Assembly: GCA_028285005.1 (NCBI GenBank)
Contig: JANQQP010000043.1
Span: 1 to 64,000, forward strand
Direction: 5' to 3'
DNA from: Dehalococcoidia bacterium
GTDB lineage: Bacteria > Chloroflexota > Dehalococcoidia > Lucifugimonadales > Lucifugimonadaceae
Length of the DNA: 64,000 nt
Shown here one piece after another: positions 15,595 to 24,971 of this stretch. A program made the position numbers and the translations under genes. The notes beneath the pieces were generated by a model. It saw only the letters and a list, made by a program, of their open reading frames with translations, was not told the origin of the DNA and did no database searches. Within the stretch, counting starts at the first letter, position 1. The number at the start of each line of letters is the position of its first letter.

Positions 15595-16575
15595 ATGGCT
15601 TCAACCGTCGGCATCATCGCCAACCCCTCCGCGGGTAAGGACATCCGGCGCCTCGTGGCGCAGGGGCGCGTCGTCTCTAACCAGGAGAAGGCGAACATCC
15701 TGCGCCGTGTCTTCAGCGGGCTGATCGCGACCAACGTCGAGCAAGTTGTCGTGATGCCTGACATGTCCGGCCTCGCTCGACCTGCGATCTATGACAGTCG
15801 AGGCCAGATTGAGGCTCGTTTCCTTGAGATGGAGCCGACCGGTTCGCAGGACGATTCGACCCGGGCGGCAACGGCGATGTGCGAGATGGGCATCGATTGC
15901 CTGATCACACTGGGCGGTGACGGCACGAACAGGGTGGTTTCGAAGGGCGTCGGCGACGTTCCAATGCTGCCGATCTCCACCGGGACGAACAACGTCTTTC
16001 CTCAGATGACGGAGGGCACACTGGCGGGTCTGGCAGCTGGCGCGCTGGCGACCGGCAGGGTTTCGGTCGATGAGGTGTGCAAGCGCAGTAAACGGCTGGA
16101 AGTGCTAGTTGACGGCGAACTGGTCGATATTGCGCTGGTGGACGCCGCCGTTTCGAGGCAGATGTTCGTTGGAGCCCGTGCGGTGTGGGAGCCGCAATCG
16201 CTGTACTCGATGTTCCTGACACGTGCCGAGCCGTCCTGTATCGGACTCTCGTCGATTGGCGCCAGGCTGAAAAAGGTGGCGATAGACGACCCGGTTGGAT
16301 TGTTCTTGCGCTTCGACGGCGACCCTGATGACACGGCAAAGCGCGTAACTGCTCCGGTGGCTCCGGGGCTGGTTTCGAGCATTGATGTGATGGGCTGGAA
16401 GGTGCTTGAGCCGGGTGAGGGGATGCCGGTCGACCTTCGGCCGGGGACCATCGCGCTGGACGGCGAGCGCGAGGTCGAGCTGTTACCCGGGCAACAGGTG
16501 GAGATTCGGCTTTCGAACAGCGGGCCACTGGTGCTAGATGTCGACAAGACGATGTCGCTGACAGCGGCTAACTAG
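15595..16575 (+). CDS. AcoX-like NAD-kinase-fold protein
   Basis: This 326-residue protein has the ATP-NAD kinase fold. It opens VGIIANPSAGKDIRRLV, carries TLGGDGTNRVV (the GGDGT nucleotide-binding motif, about 103-113) and then PISTGTNNVFP, equivalent to the NE/D segment of NAD kinases. AcoX proteins of this family accompany acetoin dehydrogenase operons; their biochemical role is not settled. It lies 66 nt downstream of the E2 gene, which supports the AcoX assignment over a housekeeping NAD kinase. A diacylglycerol-kinase-like lipid kinase is less likely given the acetoin context. Confidence 0.75.
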   Translation: MASTVGIIANPSAGKDIRRLVAQGRVVSNQEKANILRRVFSGLIATNVEQVVVMPDMSGLARPAIYDSRGQIEARFLEMEPTGSQDDSTRAATAMCEMGIDCLITLGGDGTNRVVSKGVGDVPMLPISTGTNNVFPQMTEGTLAGLAAGALATGRVSVDEVCKRSKRLEVLVDGELVDIALVDAAVSRQMFVGARAVWEPQSLYSMFLTRAEPSCIGLSSIGARLKKVAIDDPVGLFLRFDGDPDDTAKRVTAPVAPGLVSSIDVMGWKVLEPGEGMPVDLRPGTIALDGEREVELLPGQQVEIRLSNSGPLVLDVDKTMSLTAAN

Positions 16576-16588
16576 CTGGAGACCGGGA

Positions 16589-17374
16589 TTGATCAACACT
16601 CTGCTAATCGGCGGTAAGGGCACAATTGGCTCCGGCCTTCGCACCTACCTGCCGCAACTGAACTCCGAGTATCAGATCACGTCTGCCGATCTGCCGGGAG
16701 CGCCTGACAAGGCCGCTTCAGGCGCGTCCACAGATTTTATTGAGCTCGATGCCTCGCAGGATGACGCTGCGTTGCGAGAGGCGCTCGAAGGGCGAGACCT
16801 TGTTGTCTACCTGGCTCGCAAGGATCCGTTGAGCGAGATGAACGCGATGACGGACCTGGTGTTCAAGGCGGCGATGGATGTATGTCCCGACGCGCTGATG
16901 ATCGGGTCGAGTTCCGTACACGCGACCGATGCTGCGTACTGGCCGTTCATCAATGAGCCGTATGCCACGATCGCGACGCGGGGGTTCGAGAAGGTTGATC
17001 CGTGGCCCGAGCCGCTATCGGCGTTGCTTGAGCCGTGCCCTGTGAGCGACTACGGACTGGAGAAGTCGTACGTCGAGGCGTGGTGTAAGCGGTTCGAGAA
17101 CAACGGGCTAAACGCGGTGGCGGCGCGCTGGGGCGGTATCAACACCGAGAACGCCATGACTGATGAGGTTGCCTACTTCACGGTGTGGTGTCATCAGGAG
17201 GACTCGGCTCGATTCGTCGACGCCTGCTTCAGGGCGGCTCAGGCGGGAACGATACGGAGCGGAGCTCACTACTACGTGATCTCAGACAACACGCACAACA
17301 TCTTTGACATCGAGACTTCTGGCCGCGAGATTGACTACCGGCCGCAGCACGATGCGCAGCGTTTCTACGAGTAG
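16589..17374 (+). CDS. NAD-dependent epimerase/dehydratase-family protein (extended SDR)
   Basis: This 261-residue protein starts at TTG. The N-terminal Rossmann motif is GGKGTIGSGL and the catalytic pair is Y-x3-K in DYGLEKSY. SSSVH occupies the place of the catalytic Ser. Length and motifs fit small extended SDRs such as uronate dehydrogenases and sugar-nucleotide epimerases. It begins 13 nt after the AcoX-like gene and is probably in the same transcript. The substrate cannot be read from the sequence; a sugar or sugar acid is likely given the catabolic character of the window. Confidence 0.75.
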   Translation: MINTLLIGGKGTIGSGLRTYLPQLNSEYQITSADLPGAPDKAASGASTDFIELDASQDDAALREALEGRDLVVYLARKDPLSEMNAMTDLVFKAAMDVCPDALMIGSSSVHATDAAYWPFINEPYATIATRGFEKVDPWPEPLSALLEPCPVSDYGLEKSYVEAWCKRFENNGLNAVAARWGGINTENAMTDEVAYFTVWCHQEDSARFVDACFRAAQAGTIRSGAHYYVISDNTHNIFDIETSGREIDYRPQHDAQRFYE

Positions 17375-17383
17375 CTCGGCGGT

Positions 17384-17683
17384 TTAGTCCACGACTTCCA
17401 GGATCTGGGTGTTGTGCGTCTGCGCCAACAGCGGATAGATGCCATCGAATACGGATGTGATCGTCTCCGTACGGCGTACGGCATCGCGAGACTCTTCGTA
17501 CTGCACCACCGATTCCCACCGCTGGTCCGTGAACAGAGTGCCGTGACCACCGTGCCAGGCCTTGAAGACCTGCGGCCTCGGAAAGCCCGCCTTCTGCATC
17601 TCGTCGGCGGCCTCGCGCACGAGCTTCAGCAGCTTGCCGCCGGATCCAGCCTTGGGAAGGTATGTGCGTCTGACAACTATCAC
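17384..17683 (-). CDS. Small dimeric alpha/beta-barrel protein
   Basis: This 99-residue protein begins MIVVRRTYLPKAGSGGKLLKLVREAADEM, the beta-alpha pattern of the dimeric alpha+beta barrel fold (NIPSNAP/antibiotic-monooxygenase-like). HGGHGT in the middle and a WESVVQYEE strand support this. No catalytic residue is certain. It runs opposite to the preceding epimerase gene and lies 25 nt downstream of the FAD oxidoreductase gene on the same strand, so the two are probably co-transcribed and may share a substrate. Confidence 0.6.
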   Translation of the reverse strand: MIVVRRTYLPKAGSGGKLLKLVREAADEMQKAGFPRPQVFKAWHGGHGTLFTDQRWESVVQYEESRDAVRRTETITSVFDGIYPLLAQTHNTQILEVVD

Positions 17684-17708
17684 TGGTTTTCTCCGGACTC
17701 AAACGGGC

Positions 17709-18860
17709 TTAGATCCTGAAGCGTCGCCAGTCTCTCTCGAAACGCTCTTTGCTGCGCATCCCCGAAGCGGTCGGTGCCCTCAGCGCCACCTGTGGGCCGC
17801 CCTGTGCCAGGAACTCGCCGCCAAGTAGTGCCGACTGCGTCGATGAGTAGGCCAGGAAGCACTCGCCGGAGCCATCATATGCGGGCGGTGGTGCGGTATC
17901 GAGGATGCGTGATGCTATCGTCTCCGCCACGTTCTCACCCTGTCCTGCTGCGAAGACGCCAGCCTTTGGGACAGCCCTGTCTTCGGCGAACGGCACGATG
18001 TTTACGTCTCCAACTGCGAAGACGTTATCTGTAGAGGTCTCCAGCGTGTCCGCGTTCACCGGCGTCCACGGCTTGCCATCGGTGAGCCCGGACTCGGCGA
18101 CAATTTTTGGGACACGATGCACGGGCACGGTCACGATGACATCTGCCGCAATCGACGAGCCATCGCTGTATTCGGCCTCCATCGAACTCGGAGCGACAGC
18201 TATGACGCCAACCCCGGTGCGAAGCTCGATGCCGCGGCGATCAAGGTCCTGTTCCAACTGCGCCGATGCATCTGGGCCTGCGACCGCGATCGGCGCCGGC
18301 TCAGGAATGGTGACGATGATCTCCGAGTCTCGCCTGATGCCCTGACGGCGGAAATACCAGTTCATCATCATCGCCGTTTCGAAAGGCGCAGGCGGACATT
18401 TATACGGCGGCGCCGCCACGGATATCACGATTCTTCCGCGTCGGAACCTGCTCAGCCTGCGTCGCAGACGACGGGCGGTTTCAAGGCTGTAAAAGGAGTA
18501 GGCGAGGTCCGAGCCGGGCACGGCGTCCCAGTCGTAGGTGGCTCCGAGCGCGACGATCAGGTAGTCGTATTCGTGCACGCCACTCTGGGTGTTCACTGTA
18601 CGGCCGGGCAGGTCTATCGAGTCGATCTCGGACTCGACGAACTGAATGCCGCGATTGGCGAGTTGCCCGAGAGAGCGACCTGTTTTTCGGACATCGCGTT
18701 CTCCCACGATTAGCATCGGATTCATGCCACACAGCCGAGGCACGCGATTACGGTCGATTATGGTCACCGTGTGCTCCGCAGGCAGCAGGGAACGTGCGGT
18801 GCGAGCCGCGGCAACGCCACCAAAGCCTCCACCAAGCACAACAATCTTCTTGCCGGGCAT
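17709..18860 (-). CDS. FAD-dependent pyridine nucleotide-disulfide oxidoreductase, SQR/FCSD-like
   Basis: This 383-residue protein has an N-terminal FAD-binding GGGFGGVAAARTA, a second Rossmann segment, and VFAVGDVNIVPF near 285-300, the FAD-contacting GD motif. Cysteines occur in RLCGMNP, in YKCPPAPFE and in GECFLAY. The CPPAPFE segment and Cys spacing resemble sulfide:quinone oxidoreductases and the flavoprotein subunit of flavocytochrome c sulfide dehydrogenase, more than type II NADH dehydrogenases. It may oxidise sulfide or another reduced sulfur species and pass electrons to quinone; this needs the three catalytic cysteines, which I can only tentatively match. Confidence 0.7.
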   Translation of the reverse strand: MPGKKIVVLGGGFGGVAAARTARSLLPAEHTVTIIDRNRVPRLCGMNPMLIVGERDVRKTGRSLGQLANRGIQFVESEIDSIDLPGRTVNTQSGVHEYDYLIVALGATYDWDAVPGSDLAYSFYSLETARRLRRRLSRFRRGRIVISVAAPPYKCPPAPFETAMMMNWYFRRQGIRRDSEIIVTIPEPAPIAVAGPDASAQLEQDLDRRGIELRTGVGVIAVAPSSMEAEYSDGSSIAADVIVTVPVHRVPKIVAESGLTDGKPWTPVNADTLETSTDNVFAVGDVNIVPFAEDRAVPKAGVFAAGQGENVAETIASRILDTAPPPAYDGSGECFLAYSSTQSALLGGEFLAQGGPQVALRAPTASGMRSKERFERDWRRFRI

Positions 18861-19069
18861 TCGTCACTCCTAAGCCGCTATTGGCCAGCGAAATGGGCCC
18901 TCGTTGGGCCTTAACTGGAACTAGAATCAGGTAACAGGCGCGCGGCACCTGAACGGCCTGAGATTTGCGGGACGTAAGGCTAACCGAATCTGGGAGGCTG
19001 CGCGCCTGCTTGAGCGTGTGCTTGCGGGCCACTTTTTGAGCGATATATGCAACACCGGAAGAGCAATTC

Positions 19070-19900
19070 GTGAGTTCAATTTCTCCTGATGTGGCTTTGA
19101 GGGCCGCGCTTAGAGCCGCAGACGCTGCATCTGCCTCGCTACTCGCCGATTTCGAGCGTAATCGCCACGGGACTGGACTGAAGACTTGGATGAAGTCTCC
19201 CGGCGCTCTCGTCACCGAGGCAGATATCGCTGCCGATAAGGCAATTGCCGAGGCGTTGAGTGGTTCTGGTGTCGATGCTGCGCTGATCTCCGAGGAGAGC
19301 ACTTCGGGCGACGGATCGGGCGAGTTGACATGGCTGGTCGACCCTCTTTGCGGCACTGTGCCGTTCCGAGCTGGCATGCCTCACTGGGGCGTGAACATCG
19401 CTCTCCGGGAGTCCGACCGGCTAGTCGCAGGAGTTATCGCGCTTCCGCATTCCGAGCAGGTGCTCGCGGCAGCGTCCAGAGTGGGCGTAACTCTGAACGG
19501 CGAGGTATTCGAGGGACGAGATCCGCAATTGCCGCTGAACGAGTCGGTCGTGGGGCTGGAAACTGACGGCGGCGCAGAGTGGGCGAGGTTGCTCGGCCCC
19601 GAAGCGATTAGCACTTCGCGGATCACCTGGCCCAGCGCTGTAGGCCACAACAACACTTTTGCGTCTGCTGCCTATCCAATGTTCCTGGTCAGCACCGGCG
19701 GCATGTCCGGAGTCGTCTTCTACAAGATCGACTCGGTACACCTGGCTGCTGGAGCCTCAATTGCGCAGGAGCTTGGTGTTGTGATGAGCGATGAGCAGGG
19801 CAATCCGCTGGACTGGAGTTCGGAGGAGTCGTGTCCGGTGGCGGTGATCGCGTGGCCAAGTGTGCATGGCGAGTTGATCGAGGCGATGAAGCCCGATTAG
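19070..19900 (+). CDS. Inositol-monophosphatase-fold protein with altered metal ligands
   Basis: This 276-residue protein starts at GTG. It keeps the outline of the IMPase family: VTEADIAADKAI, ISEES (metal-binding Glu), and WLVDPLCGTVPF in place of the W-x-D-P-x-D-G-T motif. The second Asp of DPxDGT is Cys here. Near the C-terminus VHLAAGASI replaces WDxAAG, so the third metal-ligand Asp is also lost. Family enzymes hydrolyse inositol phosphates, 3'-phosphoadenosine phosphates or fructose-1,6-bisphosphate with Mg2+ bound by these residues. The protein may be non-catalytic or use another metal arrangement. The gene is intact with no frameshift. Confidence 0.7.
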   Translation: MSSISPDVALRAALRAADAASASLLADFERNRHGTGLKTWMKSPGALVTEADIAADKAIAEALSGSGVDAALISEESTSGDGSGELTWLVDPLCGTVPFRAGMPHWGVNIALRESDRLVAGVIALPHSEQVLAAASRVGVTLNGEVFEGRDPQLPLNESVVGLETDGGAEWARLLGPEAISTSRITWPSAVGHNNTFASAAYPMFLVSTGGMSGVVFYKIDSVHLAAGASIAQELGVVMSDEQGNPLDWSSEESCPVAVIAWPSVHGELIEAMKPD

Positions 19901-19901
19901 A

Positions 19902-20606
19902 TCATTCGAGCCCGTGTTCGGCCATCCACTGGTCCTGCGGTTGAGTTGATGAGGGTCGCTCAGCGCGGTCTCGATAGTAGCCCTCGGCCTTCATGAACCG
20001 ATCGAAGACTCTTCGCAACTCGGTGACTGCGTCCGGATGGTCGTCTACTCGCAGGTCGATCTCAGGAAACTGGTCACTCCCGTACACGGTGATAACCGAA
20101 GATCGCTCCGGCAGGTGACGCCCGTTGAGCCCTCGCTGGCCTCCGGCGTCACGGCCAGCCTCCAGCGCAGCGATCAATCGGCCAGCAAGAGTCAAGGAAC
20201 TGGCCGAAGTCATCACTTCTGCCATAGCTGCTACGACATGCTCGTCGGCTAGCACGTTGCCCATTGTCAGCCAGCCCTCTCCGGTCAGGGAGCCCGCCCA
20301 ATCACGAGTCGACGAGCCGGTATGGACGTGTGTAGAACCGTCTGCTGTGACGACGCCGATTTGCCGATATTCGAAGTGTTCGTCCGAAGTTGCAATCCCG
20401 CTGAATGCTCCTTCCAGTTGGTGGCCAACCTCGAGCATCTGAAGCAATGCAGGGCCATGAGCGGGGTACGTAGCGGCTTGTGTGGAGACGGCGCCGATGC
20501 CTGGCGAAACATGCGGACAGGAGGCTCCGACTGCAAGCGAGTACGTGGCGATGCCAATGCCGAGCTGGCCAGTTTGGCTGTCTAGAGCGATTACCGTGTA
20601 GGTCAT
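19902..20606 (-). CDS. DUF1028 family protein (Ntn-hydrolase-like)
   Basis: This 234-residue protein begins MTYTVIALDSQTGQLGIGIATYSLAVG and continues with CPHVSPGIGAVSTQA, the typical start of DUF1028 proteins, which have an N-terminal-nucleophile-hydrolase-like fold. It lies convergent with the IMPase-like gene (1 nt between stops) and downstream of a GNAT gene. Members often sit near peptidase or amidohydrolase genes, but the reaction is unknown. Full length, no defects seen. Confidence 0.8.
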   Translation of the reverse strand: MTYTVIALDSQTGQLGIGIATYSLAVGASCPHVSPGIGAVSTQAATYPAHGPALLQMLEVGHQLEGAFSGIATSDEHFEYRQIGVVTADGSTHVHTGSSTRDWAGSLTGEGWLTMGNVLADEHVVAAMAEVMTSASSLTLAGRLIAALEAGRDAGGQRGLNGRHLPERSSVITVYGSDQFPEIDLRVDDHPDAVTELRRVFDRFMKAEGYYRDRAERPSSTQPQDQWMAEHGLE

Positions 20607-20636
20607 GGCCGGATTTTACCGTCGGTCGTCAGGGTT

Positions 20637-21374
20637 TCAGTAGACGCTGAACGTTGCGCCGATGAATTGGAAGCCAAGTCGTGCGGCGATGGCCTTCGAG
20701 GCGTCGTTGTCCTGTGTGGTGCTGTAGAACAGCGACCTTGTGCCAAGACCGGGGTGTTTCGCCCATGCGGCCACGGCGGACGTGGCGAAGCCTTGGCGTC
20801 GGAGGCTTGGAACGGTCACGATGCCCGGCTCGGAACTGCGATCTGTCAATCGAGCGGCGAAGGCGAGCGCGGCTATCTGTTCGCCCTGCATCGCAGCACT
20901 CCAGGGTTCCCAGAAGTCGTGCGGCCCTCTGAAGCCCATGTCGCGGAGTTCACTTGAAAACGCGTCGGTAGGCGAGATTCGTTGGACGAGGCGATCTGCG
21001 TCTGAAGTGCCCGAACTGATGACCTGAATCTCGCTGTCGAATGTGAACAGCTTCGGGACTGAGTAGGCAACACCAGGTACCTGGTGTTCGCCATCAAGTA
21101 GCTGCATGTATCTGTCCTGGTACTCCGGCAGGCTGTCCGGTGAAGCCAGGGCAGGCTCAGTGGCAACCAGTTCGGAGATCGCAGCGGCTGTATCGTCATC
21201 GACATCTGGCCCGAACCGAACAAGGTTGCCGGAGGCGTATCCGCAGATCGCAAGGCTTGGCCCCTCTGAACGGTCCGGGTCGTTCATGGCCTCGATGCGG
21301 CCGTTTTGATCGTAGACGAAGGCTGATCCGAACTTCGTCTTGATCTGGTCGAGTGTCCCGGCGGAAGGTGACAT
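20637..21374 (-). CDS. GNAT-family N-acetyltransferase
   Basis: This 245-residue protein has its acetyl-CoA-binding part in the C-terminal half: RRQGFATSAVAAWAK (the R/Q-x-x-G-x-A loop) followed by the NDASKAIAARLGFQFIG segment. The N-terminal half is unlike other GNATs I know and may confer substrate specificity. It begins 140 nt from the divergent DMT transporter and is followed by the DUF1028 gene after 30 nt. The acetyl acceptor is unknown. Confidence 0.65.
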   Translation of the reverse strand: MSPSAGTLDQIKTKFGSAFVYDQNGRIEAMNDPDRSEGPSLAICGYASGNLVRFGPDVDDDTAAAISELVATEPALASPDSLPEYQDRYMQLLDGEHQVPGVAYSVPKLFTFDSEIQVISSGTSDADRLVQRISPTDAFSSELRDMGFRGPHDFWEPWSAAMQGEQIAALAFAARLTDRSSEPGIVTVPSLRRQGFATSAVAAWAKHPGLGTRSLFYSTTQDNDASKAIAARLGFQFIGATFSVY

Positions 21375-21514
21375 ATGCGGATGCTAAAGCAGGCAGAGGC
21401 CGGTCGAGACTGCGATTCTTGACCATGCGGCGGCCGCCGCCCATTCAGGCTGTATGATCCGGCTCCTTTACCGCACCCGGCTTTCACGCCCCGACCGAGG
21501 AGTTCTGACGCCGC

Positions 21515-22420
21515 TTGAACGACTGGATCCTGCCCGCTCTGCTCAGTCCGCTCATCTTTGCGGTCGTCACGCTGATCGACAAGCGGGTGCTGACCGAGTT
21601 CCGCATCCCGTTAACGAGCTTCAACCTGTTTGTCGGAGCCAGCCAGGGCGCTATCGGCACCGTTGTACTGCTCACCGCACCGGGAGAAGCGCTGGAGGCA
21701 GTGACGGTTCTTTCTGCGCTCGGGATTGGCGTCACGCAGGGCGTAGGACTGGCTTTCATGTTCTGGATGCTGCAGCGGGAGGACCCGTCACGCGTTATTC
21801 CCGCCATGCAAACCAGCCCGATATTCGTAGCGTTGCTGGCGTGGCCGATCTTCGGCGAGAACCTGAGCGCCTTGCAGTGGCTGGCTGTAGTCCTGGCCGT
21901 GATCGGCGGCACGTTGGCGTCTGTCGAGACCAGTTCGGGCAACCGCGGATTCAGTTTTCGGCCGGTCTATCTCGTGCTGGTGATCAGTGCCCTGCTGATG
22001 GCTGGATCGCAACTGCTGACGAAGTCGATCACGGATGAACTGGCGACACATCAGATCGTTGGATTCCGGGGCATCGGGCTGTTCGTGGTGATGTGGACGC
22101 TCTTCGCTCGCAGATCGGCGGTTGAGGGCCTAGTTTCGTTCCTGCGCAGGCCGAGGCAGGCGTGGTGGCTGGTGCTGGCGGAAGGAGCGATGCCGTTCGC
22201 AGGGCACCTGCTGATCACGACCGCTATCGGGCGAGGTCCTGTCGGGCCTGTCGCTGCGGTGTTCGGCTCAAGGCCGATGTTCGTCTTCGTGCTGAGCTAC
22301 ATCGGAACCAGGCTGGCGCCGAAGTACATCTTCGAGAAGCTGACCGGGCGCGACCTCGCCACGAAGCTCGCTTCTGCTGCGCTTGTGGTGACGGCTATAG
22401 CGCTTGTTTCGGTGGCTTAG
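21515..22420 (+). CDS. EamA/DMT-family transporter
   Basis: This 301-residue protein starts at TTG with a GAGGAG ribosome-binding site upstream. It has ten hydrophobic segments in two five-helix halves (about 5-145 and 155-300), the EamA repeat arrangement of drug/metabolite transporters. The first half contains FMFWMLQREDPSRVIPAMQTSPIFVALLAWPIFGE, typical of EamA. The substrate could be a metabolite, nucleotide sugar or amino acid and cannot be read from the sequence. It is convergent with the PPDK gene. Confidence 0.8.
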   Translation: MNDWILPALLSPLIFAVVTLIDKRVLTEFRIPLTSFNLFVGASQGAIGTVVLLTAPGEALEAVTVLSALGIGVTQGVGLAFMFWMLQREDPSRVIPAMQTSPIFVALLAWPIFGENLSALQWLAVVLAVIGGTLASVETSSGNRGFSFRPVYLVLVISALLMAGSQLLTKSITDELATHQIVGFRGIGLFVVMWTLFARRSAVEGLVSFLRRPRQAWWLVLAEGAMPFAGHLLITTAIGRGPVGPVAAVFGSRPMFVFVLSYIGTRLAPKYIFEKLTGRDLATKLASAALVVTAIALVSVA

Positions 22421-22429
22421 GCCGCTCTA

Positions 22430-24739
22430 CTAGCCTTCTGCCAGCGCGGCATGGGCTGCAGCTATGCGGGCCACCGGGATGCGGAACGGAGAGCAGCTTA
22501 CGTAGGAGACACCGAGTTGGTGCGCTATGGCTATCGACTCGGGATTGCCACCGTGTTCACCGCAGATGCCTATGCCAAGCTCGGGTTTCACATCTCGGCC
22601 CCAGCGAATCGCCATATCCATGAGCCGAGCAACGCCCTGCTCATCAAGGATGGTGAAGGGGTTATCCTGCAGCAAGCCCTGTTCGAGGTAGGTGTTCAGG
22701 AATTTCTTCTCGGCGTCTTCACGGCTGAACGAGAAGACGGCCTGTGTGAGGTCGTTTGTGCCGAACGAGAAGAAGTCTGTGTGCTCTGCGAGCCTGTCCG
22801 CGCGGAGGCAAGCCCTGACGGTCTCCATCATCACTCCGACCTCAAGACCTGCGTGGTCGATGTGCTCCTTGACGACGATCGCCTCCCGCTGGCTCATCAC
22901 CTGCGGGATCATCAGGCGCACGTCTGCATGCACTTCGGCTCTCGCCTCCTGGATGGCGTCGACCTGCATCTTGTACAGGCCGGGTTGCGAGATGCCGAGC
23001 CTGACGCCGCGGTGTCCCATCATCGGGTTCACTTCGGCCATCTCGGTGCGCCTGTTTGCGACGCGCTCGTTGCCTTCGGCGTAGCCCTCCGGAAGAAACT
23101 CGTGGAGCGGCATGTCCAGGAGTCTGACGATCAGTGGGATGTCGCCCAGCGCCTTGAAGATCTGGATGAAGTCCTCTCGCTGGCGGTCCTGCAGAGTGGC
23201 GAGCGCCTTTCTGCGTTCGGATGCCGTCTCGGCGAGGATGTAGCCTCGGATCAGCTCCAGCGACTCGGCTTCGTTAAACATTCGCTCGGTGCGCAGCAGG
23301 CCGATTCCGCGTGCGCCAAACCTGCGTGCGGCCGCAACCATGTCCGGCGTGTCTGCATTGGCCCAGACTCGCATGCCTGTGGTGCTGTCCGCCCACTCAA
23401 GCAGCTCATCGAGCTCTGCTGACCCTTCGCTCTGCGCCAGTTCGAGTTCGCCTGTGTAGACATTGCCGGTGGAGCCGTCGATGGTGATTAGATCGCCAGC
23501 GTTGATCTTCGATCCGTTCGCGCTCAAGGTTCCGGCACTGATGTCCAGAACGGCATCTTCTGCACCGGTGATGCACGGCTTACCCATGGCCCGGGCGACG
23601 ATCGAAGCGTGCGATGAGTAGCCGCCCCGGCAGGTCAGGACTCCTGTTGCCGCCGCGATGCCCTGGATATCGTCCGGAGTGGTCTCGGGGCGCACCAGGA
23701 TTACCGGGCCCGACTCGGCCTCTTCTGCGGCCTCCTCAGGCGTGAATATCGCTCGTCCGACGGCTGCTCCCGGTGCTGCTGGCAGTCCTGTGAGGAACGG
23801 TTTCGCGTCGCCGGCGTCTTCGAGGTGGCTGTAAAGCAGGGATTCAACCTGTTCGGGGCTGACCTGCAGTACTGCTGCCCGACGAGTGATGAGTCCTTCG
23901 TTTGCGAGGTCGACCGCTATCTTGACTGCGGCCTGGCCGGTGCGCTTACCGTTGCGGGTCTGGAGTATGAACAGCTCGCTGTCTTCGATGGTGAACTCAA
24001 CGTCCTGCATATCGCCAAAGTGGCGCTCAAGTTCCTTTACCCGATCGTGGAGCGTCTCGTAGGCCTCAGGCATCGTCTCTTGCAGGTGAGACAGCGCAAG
24101 CGGTGTGGTTGCACCTGACACGAGTTCTTCGCCCTGTGCGTTGGGGAGATACTCTCCGAACAGTTCGTCTTCACCGCTGTTGGGGTTGCGAGTGAACAGG
24201 ACGCCGGTGCCCGAGGTGTGGCCGTTGTTGCCGAACACCATGCGCTGTACTACGACGGCGGTTCCGAGATCTTCGCTGATGCCGTGAAGGCGCCTGTACT
24301 CCTTCGCCCGCGCTCCATTCCATGATGAGAAGACCTCTCGCGCCGAGGTGAGGAGCTCTTCTTCTGTCTTCACATTGAGAACGGTGTCCATCATGCCGGG
24401 CATCGAGACAGGGCCGGACGAACGGACTGAGAACTGCAGGCCTTCACCGAACTTCTGTCCTGAGACCTCTTCGAGCCAGGCAATTGACTCTCGGATCTCA
24501 GCGACGGGAAGCTTGCGCTCTCGCATGAAGGCCCGGAATGCGTCGATGGTTAGTGTGAATCCCTGCGGCACGGGCATGCCGATGCGGGTCATCTTGACCA
24601 GGTTGGCGCCCTTGTTGCCGAGCTGGAAACGGTCTTCGACGTCGTCTGTGAATCTCAGTACCAGGTTCATTGGGTTCTCTTGTTCGAGCCTGACCTTGGG
24701 TTCGTCAAAGATGGTCGCATACGGCGCATAGATCGTCAT
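22430..24739 (-). CDS. ppdK: Pyruvate, phosphate dikinase
   Basis: This 769-residue protein interconverts ATP, pyruvate and Pi with AMP, PEP and PPi. The N-terminal ATP-grasp domain begins LRFTDDVEDRFQLGNKGANLVKM and includes FSVRSSGPVSMPGMMDTVLN. The phosphohistidine domain has TCRGGYSSHASIVAR with the catalytic His. The C-terminal barrel has FGTNDLTQ and GICGEHGG with the catalytic Cys. It is about 100 residues shorter than typical PPDK; the shortfall appears to lie in the nucleotide-binding half. All catalytic segments are present, so it is probably active. The start may instead be the Met at 24670. It may supply PEP for gluconeogenesis from 2-oxoacids. Confidence 0.92.
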   Translation of the reverse strand: MTIYAPYATIFDEPKVRLEQENPMNLVLRFTDDVEDRFQLGNKGANLVKMTRIGMPVPQGFTLTIDAFRAFMRERKLPVAEIRESIAWLEEVSGQKFGEGLQFSVRSSGPVSMPGMMDTVLNVKTEEELLTSAREVFSSWNGARAKEYRRLHGISEDLGTAVVVQRMVFGNNGHTSGTGVLFTRNPNSGEDELFGEYLPNAQGEELVSGATTPLALSHLQETMPEAYETLHDRVKELERHFGDMQDVEFTIEDSELFILQTRNGKRTGQAAVKIAVDLANEGLITRRAAVLQVSPEQVESLLYSHLEDAGDAKPFLTGLPAAPGAAVGRAIFTPEEAAEEAESGPVILVRPETTPDDIQGIAAATGVLTCRGGYSSHASIVARAMGKPCITGAEDAVLDISAGTLSANGSKINAGDLITIDGSTGNVYTGELELAQSEGSAELDELLEWADSTTGMRVWANADTPDMVAAARRFGARGIGLLRTERMFNEAESLELIRGYILAETASERRKALATLQDRQREDFIQIFKALGDIPLIVRLLDMPLHEFLPEGYAEGNERVANRRTEMAEVNPMMGHRGVRLGISQPGLYKMQVDAIQEARAEVHADVRLMIPQVMSQREAIVVKEHIDHAGLEVGVMMETVRACLRADRLAEHTDFFSFGTNDLTQAVFSFSREDAEKKFLNTYLEQGLLQDNPFTILDEQGVARLMDMAIRWGRDVKPELGIGICGEHGGNPESIAIAHQLGVSYVSCSPFRIPVARIAAAHAALAEG

Positions 24740-24971
24740 TGAATCGCGTCCCTGGAACGTGAGTTGCCTTCTGTTTTGCCCGCTGAGCGGGCGGAATTGA
24801 GGCGCACCCTACGTAGGCAGGACGGTTCATGGCTGCCCGAAAGTCGCGACATCCCCGGCCATTAGGCTCGTGGGCCATCACGCGATTCTGCAGCTAGACT
24901 TACCTGTCGCCGGTCTGAACATTATCGGGCCGACGTGAACAGTTCTGTAAACCCAATATGAGGAATATGCA

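Noticed and set aside
22430..24739. PPDK as a truncated pseudogene because it is about 100 residues short
   Set aside because: All catalytic motifs (ATP-grasp, phospho-His, GICGEHGG) are present and the frame is open throughout.
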